Shown here one piece after another: positions 16,432 through 24,264 of a stretch of 64,000 nt of DNA (within the stretch, counting starts at the first letter, position 1; every line of letters begins with the position of its first letter). The DNA is from Herbiconiux gentiana. Lineage in GTDB: Bacteria; Actinomycetota; Actinomycetes; Actinomycetales; Microbacteriaceae. The stretch is from positions 56,782-120,781 of the forward strand of contig NZ_JANTEZ010000007.1 in assembly GCF_024978135.1 (NCBI RefSeq), given 5' to 3'. The notes under the pieces were generated by a model. That model ran no database searches, was not told the DNA's origin, and saw only the letters and a program-made list of their open reading frames with translations. The translations under genes and the position numbers were made by a program.

Positions 16432-17088
16432 TCAGCGCGGGAGCCGGAACCGGTGCTCGGGCCGCCCGGTGCTGCCGTACCGCAGCTCGACGAGCAGCTG
16501 CCCGTCGTGCGCGAGCGCCGACAGGTAGCGCTGCGCCGTCGCCCGTGAGATGCCGAGCTGCGCGGCGACCACAGGGGCTGACAGCGCATCCGGAGACCCC
16601 GCCAGCGCCTCGAGCACCGACTGCTCGGTCGGCGAGCGCCGCGCCGAGGACGGGGCGGCCGAGCCGTGCAGCACCCGCCGGGCCCGGTCGATCAGCTCCT
16701 GCGAGAGCTCGGGCTGACCGTCGAGCAGGTTTCGGTACCGCGTGTAGCCGCGCAGCACCTCGGCGAGCGCCTCGTCGGCGAAGGGCTTCACGAGGTACGC
16801 GAACGCCCCGCGCTGGAACGAGGTGCGCACCGCCGCGGCCGTCACCGCCGCACTCAGCACGATCGCGTCGAGGTCGTAGCCGCGCACGAGGTCGAGGCCG
16901 GAGCCGTCGGGCAGGTAGATGTCGGCGAGCAGCAGGTCGGGCCGGGTCTGCTCGATGGCGAGCCGTGCGTCGGCGAGCGACCCCGCGGAAGCGGCCACCG
17001 TGTATCCCCCGGTCGCCTCGACGATGCGGGTGTGCAGCCGGGCGACGTGGAAGTCGTCGTCGACGATGACGACACGCAGCTCGCTCAT
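16432..17088 (-). CDS. Response regulator (CitB/DcuR family)
   Basis: A 218-aa two-component regulator. The receiver domain shows the acidic triad at D10-D12, the phospho-acceptor D56 in LLLADIYLPDGSG, and the conserved Lys in AYLVKPF. The C-terminal half (TEQSVLEALAGSPDALSAPVVAAQLGISRATAQRYLSAL, in pieces) is the winged or HTH output domain of CitB-type regulators. The start has a strong GGAGG ribosome-binding site and overlaps the kinase stop (ATGA). With the divergent CitMHS gene, the natural inference is control of citrate or another di/tricarboxylate uptake. A small GCCCTG/CAGGGC hairpin (16390-16409) follows. Confidence 0.9.
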   Translation of the reverse strand: MSELRVVIVDDDFHVARLHTRIVEATGGYTVAASAGSLADARLAIEQTRPDLLLADIYLPDGSGLDLVRGYDLDAIVLSAAVTAAAVRTSFQRGAFAYLVKPFADEALAEVLRGYTRYRNLLDGQPELSQELIDRARRVLHGSAAPSSARRSPTEQSVLEALAGSPDALSAPVVAAQLGISRATAQRYLSALAHDGQLLVELRYGSTGRPEHRFRLPR

Positions 17089-18821
17089 GAGCCGTCCTCC
17101 TTCTCGAACTGGCCGTGCAGCTCGGCGCAGAACACGGCTCCGTGGTCGGATGCCCCGGCCATCGCGAGCCAGAGCCGACCCCCGTGGCGCCGGGCGACGT
17201 CGGCCGAGAGGCGCAGTCCGATGCCGTGGCCGTGCACGGGCTCGGGGCCGGGGCCGGGGCCGGCGCCCTCCGCTCGCTGCTCGGGGGAAGCGTCGGCCGG
17301 AGCATCCGCCGCCGACCCGGCACCCGCCCCGTCCCCCGAGTCCATCACCGACAGATGCAGCTCGTCCCCGTGCCGCAGCGCCTCCACCTCGACCCACCGG
17401 GGTGTGCGCCCCGAGCGCGCGGCGGCGTCGATCCCGTTGTCGACGAGGTTGCCGAGCACGGTCGTGACGTCCTCCGGATGCACGAGCGAACCCACCACGT
17501 CGGCATCCGGCCCCACCCGCAGCATCACCCCGCGCGCCTCGGCCTCGGCCGCCTTGGCACCGAGGAAGGCCTGCAGGTACGGCTCCCGCACGAGCTGCGC
17601 GTTCTCGACCGGGAAGCGCACCGGACCGTGCCCCGCGACCCCGTCGAGGTACTCCAGCGCCTGCGCCGTGTCGCCCGCACGCACGAGTCCCGACACCACG
17701 TGGATGCGGTTCGCGAACTCGTGCCGCTGCTCCCGGAGCGCTCCGGCCAGCGTGCCGACCGCGGTGAGTCGGCGCGTGAGGTCCTCGACATCGGTGACGT
17801 CGCGCACGATCACGACGCGGCCGAGCAGCCGCGCATCCCGTCGCACCTCGTGCACGTCGACGTAGAGCAGGTGCCCGGCGACCAGCAACGGCTCGGCGAG
17901 CGCGCCGACGCCCGCACCCGACGACCCGGCCACCCTCTCCCGAACAACCGCATCCGTCACCACGTCATCGAACTCCCGCCCCACCGCGCCTGGCAGCGAG
18001 ATCCCCAGCAGCGCCGCGGCCCGGTCGTTGCACACCGTCACCACGCCGTCGGTCGACAGCCCCACCACCCCGTCGTCGACCCCCTGCAGCACGGCCTGCT
18101 GGTCCTGCACCAGACTGAGCAGCTCCTCGGGTTCGAGCCCGAGGGTGGTCGCACGCAGCCGCCGCGTGATGAACGCCGCGAGCACCGCCCCGACGCCCAG
18201 GGCGAGGGCGGACGAGAGAGCGACGGGCAGAGCATCCGTCAGCACCGTCGACCACACCTCGGCCGGCGGCAGCCCCACGCTGACCTCGCCGACCACCCGG
18301 CTCGGATCGGCCAGCCCGTAGATCGGCACCTTGGCGCGCGCCGAGTCGCCGAGGGTGCCGCTCTCCCAGCTGACGGTCTCCTGCCCGGCGAGGGCCGCGT
18401 CGGGGCTGGTCGAGACCTGGTCGCCGATCTCGTCGGGGTTCGGATGCGCCAGCCGTCGCCCCGTGTCGTCGGTGACCACCACGAATAGCGCTCCGGTGCG
18501 CTGCTCGATCGCGCGGGCGTAGTCGTCGACCGTGCCGTCGATCAGCTCGGCATCCGTCGAGGGCGTCGCGCGGTCGCTCTCCGTCTCGGCCGCCTGACGC
18601 ACCGACGGCGTCTCGGCGACGCTCTGCGCGACCCGGAGGGCCGACTCCTGCGTCTGCTGCACGAGCCGGTTGAACCCGGTGAGCGCGAACAGCGCGACCG
18701 TGATGAGGGAGACGAGGATCATCGCCGCCACGATGGAGCGGTTGACCTGGGTGGTGAAGGGGGCCCGGCGCGCCAGGGTGCGGCCGCGCATCCGCTCGCC
18801 CGTCTGCAGCCTCGTCGCCAT
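17085..18821 (-). CDS. Sensor histidine kinase (CitA/DcuS family)
   Basis: A 578-aa membrane kinase. There is one membrane segment near residues 26-50 (SIVAAMILVSLITVALFALTG), an extracytoplasmic sensor region with GALFVVVTDDTGRRLAHPNPDEIG typical of Cache-type citrate or C4-dicarboxylate sensors, a second membrane segment near 200, then a PAS domain. The phospho-acceptor is in LREQRHEFANRIHVVSG (His367), and the ATPase N-box is TVLGNLVDNGIDAA. A Gly/Ala/Pro-rich insertion (nt 17236-17340) interrupts the ATPase domain between N- and G-boxes. The start ATG 18821 is 6 nt after TAGCAT, a leaderless arrangement. Confidence 0.9.
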   Translation of the reverse strand: MATRLQTGERMRGRTLARRAPFTTQVNRSIVAAMILVSLITVALFALTGFNRLVQQTQESALRVAQSVAETPSVRQAAETESDRATPSTDAELIDGTVDDYARAIEQRTGALFVVVTDDTGRRLAHPNPDEIGDQVSTSPDAALAGQETVSWESGTLGDSARAKVPIYGLADPSRVVGEVSVGLPPAEVWSTVLTDALPVALSSALALGVGAVLAAFITRRLRATTLGLEPEELLSLVQDQQAVLQGVDDGVVGLSTDGVVTVCNDRAAALLGISLPGAVGREFDDVVTDAVVRERVAGSSGAGVGALAEPLLVAGHLLYVDVHEVRRDARLLGRVVIVRDVTDVEDLTRRLTAVGTLAGALREQRHEFANRIHVVSGLVRAGDTAQALEYLDGVAGHGPVRFPVENAQLVREPYLQAFLGAKAAEAEARGVMLRVGPDADVVGSLVHPEDVTTVLGNLVDNGIDAAARSGRTPRWVEVEALRHGDELHLSVMDSGDGAGAGSAADAPADASPEQRAEGAGPGPGPEPVHGHGIGLRLSADVARRHGGRLWLAMAGASDHGAVFCAELHGQFEKEDGS

Positions 18822-18861
18822 GCCCGAATGCTAACCCCGCGGCCGGTGACCCGATGAGCAG

Positions 18862-18906
18862 AATGCGCAGAACGAGCGCAATGCGGTGTTCGCGGCAAAT
18901 GCGCAG
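18862..18906. promoter_or_regulatory. Three AATGCG direct repeats at 18-bp spacing in the kinase/transporter divergent region
   Basis: AATGCGCAG (18862), AATGCGGTG (18880) and AATGCGCAG (18898) recur at exactly 18-bp intervals between the divergent sensor kinase and CitMHS genes. Repeated half-sites in fixed phase are what a response regulator that binds cooperatively would need, so this is the best candidate binding region for the adjacent CitB-like regulator. Binding itself is inference. Confidence 0.55.
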
Positions 18907-18966
18907 TAGCGCGCGCCGGCACCGGGCCTGTTCCTAGTCTTCCGGAAACAGACGAAGGAGTCTCCC

Positions 18967-20457
18967 GTGCTCGTACTACTCGGATTCGGAATGGTCGCCG
19001 CCTTCATGGTGCTGATCATGACCAAGCGCATGACGCCCGTGCTCGCCCTGATCATCGTGCCGACCATCTTCGGCCTGTTCGCCGGCGCAGGCCTCGGCAT
19101 CGGCGACATGGCGCTCGACGCGATCGGCGGCCTCGCCCCCACCGCGGCGCTGCTGATGTTCGCCATCATCTACTTCGGTCTGATGATCGACGTCGGGCTG
19201 TTCGACCCGCTGGTGCGGCTGATCCTGCGCCTCGTCGGCAACGACCCCGTGAAGGTCGTGGTGGGCACCGCGCTGCTCGCCTCGGTCATCTCGCTCGACG
19301 GCGACGGATCGACCACCTTCATCGTCGTCACCAGCGCCCTGCTGCCGATCTACCTGCGCCTCGGCCTCAGCCCCGTGGTGCTGACCTGCGTCGCGGGCCT
19401 CGCCAACGGCACCATGAACATCCTCCCCTGGGGCGGGCCGACCGCCCGGGCCGCGGCGGCGCTCGAGCTCTCGCCGAGCGACGTGTTCACGCCGATGATC
19501 CCGTCGATGCTGGCCGGCCTCGCCGTCATCTTCCTGTTCGCGTGGCACCTCGGGCGGCTCGAGCGCAAGCGGCTGGGGTCGCTGGCGCTGCCGGGTTCCG
19601 AGGGCGAGGTTCCGGATGCTCGTGCCGGCTCGGCGCGAGGCGGGCTGTTCCGGCGCCCGTCGGCTCCGCGTCCCGGGGTCGGCGGTTCCGGCCGTTCGGG
19701 CGGCTCGGGTCGTTCGGGCGGCTCGGCGCGCACCGCCACCCAGGTCGAGCGCATCTCCACCGGAGCCCTGCAGGCCCTCGTCAACCCGGCCGACACCGCC
19801 ATGGCCGACACGATGCTCGACCCGAACCGTCCCACCCTCCGCCCGAAGCTGTTCTGGTTCAACCTCGTGCTCACCGTGGCCGTGATGGTGCTGCTCGTCG
19901 CCGACGTGCTGCCACTCGCCTACGTCTTCATGGCGGGCAGCGCGGTCGCGATCCTGGTGAACTTCCCCCGGGTCTCGCAGCAGGCCGAGCGCATCGTCGC
20001 CCACGCCCCCTCGATCGTCGGCGTCGTGTCGATGGTGCTCGCGGCCGGCGTGCTGATCGGCGTGCTCGAGGGAACCGGCATGGTCGACGCCATGGCCGCC
20101 TGGGTCGCCTCCTCCATCCCCGCCTCGCTGGGCGCGTTCTCGGCCGTGATCACGGGGCTCCTGAGCATCCCGATGACCTTCTTCCTGTCGAACGACGCCT
20201 TCTACTTCGGCATCCTCCCTGTGCTCGCCGAGAGCGCCTCGGCGTTCGGCATCGACCCGGTCGACATGGCCCGCGCGTCGATCACCGGACAGGTCGTGCA
20301 CATGCAGAGCCCGCTGGTGCCCGCCATCCTGCTGCTCGTCTCGCTGGCCGGTGTGAACCTCGGCGACCACCACAAGAAGGTGCTCTGGCGCGCGGTCATC
20401 GTGGCGCTGGTGATGCTCGCGGTGGGCGTCGGCATCGGCGCGATCGGCATCGGGTGA
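18967..20457 (+). CDS. CitMHS family citrate/divalent-metal symporter
   Basis: A 496-aa polytopic transporter. The segments MVAAFMVLIMTKRMTPVLALIIVPTIFGLFAG, VISLDGDGSTTFIVVTSALLPIYLRL and LANGTMNILPWGGPTARAAAAL (in pieces) are characteristic of the CitM family, which imports citrate as a metal complex with protons. A hydrophilic cytoplasmic loop in the middle contains 18-nt repeats coding GGSGRS (nt 19681-19735) that look recently expanded. The GTG start follows AAGGAG at 18955-18960. Regulation by the divergent two-component system is likely. A strong hairpin follows the stop. Confidence 0.9.
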   Translation: MLVLLGFGMVAAFMVLIMTKRMTPVLALIIVPTIFGLFAGAGLGIGDMALDAIGGLAPTAALLMFAIIYFGLMIDVGLFDPLVRLILRLVGNDPVKVVVGTALLASVISLDGDGSTTFIVVTSALLPIYLRLGLSPVVLTCVAGLANGTMNILPWGGPTARAAAALELSPSDVFTPMIPSMLAGLAVIFLFAWHLGRLERKRLGSLALPGSEGEVPDARAGSARGGLFRRPSAPRPGVGGSGRSGGSGRSGGSARTATQVERISTGALQALVNPADTAMADTMLDPNRPTLRPKLFWFNLVLTVAVMVLLVADVLPLAYVFMAGSAVAILVNFPRVSQQAERIVAHAPSIVGVVSMVLAAGVLIGVLEGTGMVDAMAAWVASSIPASLGAFSAVITGLLSIPMTFFLSNDAFYFGILPVLAESASAFGIDPVDMARASITGQVVHMQSPLVPAILLLVSLAGVNLGDHHKKVLWRAVIVALVMLAVGVGIGAIGIG

Positions 20458-20484
20458 GGGGTCTCACCGATTCTCATCGAGGGG

Positions 20485-20522
20485 GCGGATGCTCGCCGCG
20501 GACGGTCGCGGCGGGCATCCGC
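20485..20522 (+). terminator. Terminator hairpin after the CitMHS gene
   Basis: GCGGATGC-T-CGCCGCG pairs with CGCGGCG-G-GCATCCGC (16 bp with a single G-T wobble) around a GACGGT loop, 27 nt after the transporter stop. No T tract follows. Confidence 0.7.
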
Positions 20523-20584
20523 TGTGCCCGTGATCGAAACACGGCGATTACACGTCGTTCACGTGGAGCGCGTAGCGTTTGACC

Positions 20585-21331
20585 ATGACCGAAACCGCAG
20601 TCCGCGACCAGACGCGCATCGCCTCGTCGAAAGCGTTCCTGTTCGACCTCGACGGAGTGCTCACCCCGACCGTCGACGTGCACATGCGTGCCTGGTCGCG
20701 GTTGTTCACCCCGTATCTCGAGGCGCACGGATCCGCGCCGTACAGCGACGACGACTACTACCTCTACATCGACGGCAAGCCGCGCTTCGACGGCGTGAAG
20801 TCGCTGCTCGACTCGCGCGGCCTGTCGCTGCCCGACGGCACGCCCGACGACCCGGCCGGCGAGGGCACGGTCTGGGCGCTCGGCAACCGCAAGAACGACG
20901 CCTTCGCGGCGGCCCTGCTCGAGGACGGGATCGCGCCCTACCCGGGCTCGGCCACGATGCTCGAGCGCGCGATCGCCGCCGGGTACGAGGTGGCCGTCGT
21001 GTCGAGCTCGCGCAACGCGGAGGCGGTGCTCACGACGGCCGGCATCCGCGACCGCTTCGACGTGATCGTCGACGGCCTGGTCGCCGCCGCCGAGGGCATC
21101 TCGGGCAAGCCGGCGCCCGACACGTACCAGCGGGCCGCCGCACTGCTCGGGCTGTCGACCGACGAGTGCATCGTGGTCGAGGATGCGCATTCCGGCGTCC
21201 AGGCCGGGCGCGACGGCGGATTCGCGCTCGTGATCGGGGTCGACCGCGGGGTCGGGGCGCAGGAGCTGCTCGACTCGGGGGCCGACATCGTCGTGGACGA
21301 CCTCGACGAGCTCATCCCCGCCCTGCGCTGA
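20585..21331 (+). CDS. Beta-phosphoglucomutase-like HAD hydrolase
   Basis: A 248-aa HAD-superfamily protein. Motif I is FLFDLDGVLTPT, motif II is VAVVSSSRNAEAVL, the lysine motif is GKPAPDTYQRAAALLG and motif IV is CIVVEDAHSGVQAG. This pattern and the helical cap (VDVHMRAWSRLF) fit the beta-phosphoglucomutase family, which converts beta-glucose-1-phosphate to glucose-6-phosphate. That fits the downstream GH65 phosphorylase, whose product would be beta-glucose-1-phosphate. ATG 20585 sits 6 nt after TAGCGT (leaderless candidate); an in-frame TTG at 20579 is less likely. The GH65 gene starts 124 bp downstream. Confidence 0.87.
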   Translation: MTETAVRDQTRIASSKAFLFDLDGVLTPTVDVHMRAWSRLFTPYLEAHGSAPYSDDDYYLYIDGKPRFDGVKSLLDSRGLSLPDGTPDDPAGEGTVWALGNRKNDAFAAALLEDGIAPYPGSATMLERAIAAGYEVAVVSSSRNAEAVLTTAGIRDRFDVIVDGLVAAAEGISGKPAPDTYQRAAALLGLSTDECIVVEDAHSGVQAGRDGGFALVIGVDRGVGAQELLDSGADIVVDDLDELIPALR

Positions 21332-21455
21332 CCTCCTTCTTCTCCTGCACTTCTTCGTCCCGGGCGGTTTTCCTCCCCAGGCGCTGCCCCGCGCATCCGC
21401 TGTTCGCTAGCATCGATCGACCCGTCACCGCGCACCCTCCCCGAGAAAGCACTCG

Positions 21456-24170
21456 ATGAACCCCATCGCCTCCGACCCGCTCGACCGCAGCCAGTTCCCG
21501 CTCGACGAGTGGGCGCTCACCGAAGCCGAGTTCCACACGAACACGCAGGGCCGCACCGAGACACTGTTCGCGGTCGGCAACGGTTACCTCGGCCTCCGCG
21601 GCAACTTCGAGGAGGGCCACAAGGCCTATGCCGAGGGAACCTTCATCAACGGCTTCCACGACACCTGGCAGATCAAGCACGCCGAGGAGGCGTACGGCTT
21701 CGCCCGGGTCGGCCAGACCATCGTGAACGTGCCGGATGCACGGGTCATCCGCCTCTACGTCGACGACGAGCCCTTCGTGGTGGCCGACGCCGACACCATC
21801 GAGTACTCGCGTCGGCTCGACTTCAAGACGGGCGTGCTCGAGCGGGTCGTGGAGTGGCGCACGCCCTCGGGCAAGCGCGTTCTCATCCGCTCGCGGCGCC
21901 TGGTCTCGTTCACCGACCGGCACCTCGCCGTCATCGACTACGAGGTCACCATGCTCGACTCCGACGCCTCGGTGCTCATCTCGAGCCAGATCCTCAACCG
22001 CCAAGACCGGGTCGACGAGTACACTCCCGTCGCCGGGGCCGGAGGCAACGGCATCGGCGATCCGCGCAAGGCCTCCTCGTTCAGCGAGCGGGTGCTGCTG
22101 CCGCGCTTCAAGTGGATCCACGAGGGCCGCTACGTGCTGGGCTACCGCACGGCGAACTCGGGCATGACCCTGGCGGTCGGCGCCGAGCACCACCTCGAGA
22201 CCACGAACGAGTGGGACGAGTCGGCGCAGATCGACGACGACATCGCCAAGCAGGTCTACCGCGTGCGCGCGAAGGCCGGGCAGCGCATCCGGCTGATCAA
22301 GACGATCGCCTATCACACCTCCTCCACGGTGCCCACGACCGAGCTGGCCGACCGGGCGAACCGCACGCTCGACCGCATCCGCGAGACGCCGATCGAAGAG
22401 GTGTTCGCGCGGCAGGAGGAGTGGCTGGCCGACTTCTGGCGGCGGTCCGACGTGGTGATCGCCGGGCAGCCGGCCGTGCAGCAGGCCGTGCGGTGGAACA
22501 TCTTCCAGCTCGCGCAGTCGACGGCGCGCACCGACGGCGGCGGCATCGCCGCGAAGGGCGTCTCGGGCTCGGGCTACGGCGGCCACTACTTCTGGGACAC
22601 GGAGATCTACGTGCTCCCCTTCCTCACCTACACCTCGCCGCAGGTGGCGCGGAACGCGCTGCGCTTCCGCCAGGGCATGCTGCCCGCCGCCCGTGACCGG
22701 GCGATCGAGCTGAACCAGCGCGGCGCCCTGTTCCCGTGGCGCACCATCAACGGCCTCGAGTCGTCGGCGTACTACGCGGCCGGCACGGCGCAGTACCACA
22801 TCGACGCCGACATCTCCCACGCGCTCTCGCAGTACGTCGCCGCCTCGGGCGACGACGACTTCCTGCGCCGCGGGGCCATCGACATCCTGGTCGAGACGGC
22901 GCGCATGTGGGCCGACCTCGGGTTCTGGCGCGGGCGCGAGGGCGACCACGGGCCGCAGACCTTCCACATCCACGGCGTCACCGGGCCCGACGAGTACACC
23001 ACGGTCGTGAACGACAACCTCTTCACCAACGTGATGGCGCGCGCCAACCTGCGCGCGGCCGTGCGGCAGACCCGACGGCTGCGGCACGAGTGGCCCGACG
23101 ACTACTCCGCCATGGCGAAGCGCCTCGACCTCACCGAGGACGAGATCGAGGAGTGGTCGGAGGCGGCGGAGGCGATGCACATCCTGTTTGACGCCGACCT
23201 CGGCATCCACCCGCAAGACGCGCAGTTCCTCGAGAAGGAGCTGTGGGACCTCGAGAACACACCGGCCTCGAAGCGGCCGCTGCTGCTGCACTTCCACCCG
23301 CTGGTGATCTACCGCTTCCAGGTGATCAAGCAGGCCGACGTGGTGCTGGCTCTGCTGCTGCAGGGCGACGAGTTCTCCACCACCGAGAAGCGGGCGAACT
23401 TCGAGTACTACGACGCGCTCACCACCGGCGACTCCACGCTGTCAGCCTCGACGCAGGCGATCATCGCGGCCGAGGTCGGCTACCGCGAGCTCGCGCTCGG
23501 CTACTTCCAGGCCGCCCTCTTCGTCGACCTGGGCGATCTGCACCACAACACCGCCGACGGCATCCACGTGGCCTCGACCGGCGGCGTCTGGAGCGCCCTG
23601 GCGTTCGGCTTCGGCGGCATGCGCGACTACCTCGGCAAGTTCACCTTCGACCCGCGGCTGCCCGAGGAGTGGTCGTCGCTGGTGTTCCACGTGACGATCC
23701 ACGGCTCGCTGATCGAGGTCGACCTGCACCAGCATGAGATGACCTTCACGATCCTCGGTCCGTCGGCGCCCTCGCCGGCCGCGGCGATCGACGGGGCACC
23801 CGGTGCCCCGTCGGCGCCGTCGCCGGCTGCGGCGATCGACGGGGCGCCTGGTGCGGCCGGTGTTGCTGCGGCCGAGGCCGGTGCCACGGCGGGCGGCGCG
23901 GGCGACACCACATCGACCATCACCTACGCCTCACCCGAGTCGGGGTCGACCCGCTCGGTCGAGGTCTGGGTGCGGGGTGCGCGCGTGCTGCTCACCCCCG
24001 GCACGCCGGTCACGGTCCCGCTGGCCGACGACCGCCCCACCATCGAGGGCGCGCCCACCACCTCCGACATCGAGGGCACCGTGCGCGGCGACGGCTCGGT
24101 CATCACCGCCTCCATGCCCACGATCGTCTCCGACGTCGAAGACCCGGAGTCCATCGTCGGCTTCGACTAA
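21456..24170 (+). CDS. Glycoside hydrolase family 65 protein (maltose/trehalose/kojibiose phosphorylase type)
   Basis: A 904-aa enzyme of GH65, inverting phosphorylases for alpha-glucosides. The N-terminal sandwich domain (NTQGRTETLFAVGNGYLGLRGNFEEG, in pieces) leads to the (alpha/alpha)6 barrel with GGHYFWDTEIYVLPF and the catalytic general-acid motif GVTGPDEYTTVVNDN near residue 510. KQADVVLAL near residue 629 lies where the phosphate-binding loop is expected. It is longer than typical members because a 48-nt in-frame duplication and more Ala/Gly/Pro sequence (nt 23760-23910) interrupt the C-terminal domain. Phosphorylase rather than hydrolase activity is favoured by the paired mutase gene. 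The exact disaccharide cannot be assigned. Confidence 0.88.
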   Translation: MNPIASDPLDRSQFPLDEWALTEAEFHTNTQGRTETLFAVGNGYLGLRGNFEEGHKAYAEGTFINGFHDTWQIKHAEEAYGFARVGQTIVNVPDARVIRLYVDDEPFVVADADTIEYSRRLDFKTGVLERVVEWRTPSGKRVLIRSRRLVSFTDRHLAVIDYEVTMLDSDASVLISSQILNRQDRVDEYTPVAGAGGNGIGDPRKASSFSERVLLPRFKWIHEGRYVLGYRTANSGMTLAVGAEHHLETTNEWDESAQIDDDIAKQVYRVRAKAGQRIRLIKTIAYHTSSTVPTTELADRANRTLDRIRETPIEEVFARQEEWLADFWRRSDVVIAGQPAVQQAVRWNIFQLAQSTARTDGGGIAAKGVSGSGYGGHYFWDTEIYVLPFLTYTSPQVARNALRFRQGMLPAARDRAIELNQRGALFPWRTINGLESSAYYAAGTAQYHIDADISHALSQYVAASGDDDFLRRGAIDILVETARMWADLGFWRGREGDHGPQTFHIHGVTGPDEYTTVVNDNLFTNVMARANLRAAVRQTRRLRHEWPDDYSAMAKRLDLTEDEIEEWSEAAEAMHILFDADLGIHPQDAQFLEKELWDLENTPASKRPLLLHFHPLVIYRFQVIKQADVVLALLLQGDEFSTTEKRANFEYYDALTTGDSTLSASTQAIIAAEVGYRELALGYFQAALFVDLGDLHHNTADGIHVASTGGVWSALAFGFGGMRDYLGKFTFDPRLPEEWSSLVFHVTIHGSLIEVDLHQHEMTFTILGPSAPSPAAAIDGAPGAPSAPSPAAAIDGAPGAAGVAAAEAGATAGGAGDTTSTITYASPESGSTRSVEVWVRGARVLLTPGTPVTVPLADDRPTIEGAPTTSDIEGTVRGDGSVITASMPTIVSDVEDPESIVGFD
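23760..23855 (+). repeat. 48-nt in-frame tandem duplication within the GH65 gene
   Basis: Two adjacent 48-nt units (23760-23807, 23808-23855) differ at only a few positions and each encodes PSAPSPAAAIDGAPGA. The near-identity suggests a recent duplication. The reading frame is kept, and the insertion falls in the C-terminal domain, away from the catalytic motif. Confidence 0.9.
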
Positions 24171-24264
24171 GTAAGAAGTACTCACGGTCGAAGACCGCAT
24201 CCTCGCCGTAAGCTTCAAGCTTCACTAACGCGAGCATTTCTCGCCTAATGTCGAGGACTGGAAC

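Noticed and set aside
18862..18906. CRISPR-like repeat array
   Set aside because: Only three 6-9 nt repeats with 9-12 nt gaps and no cas genes; a regulator-binding array is more likely.
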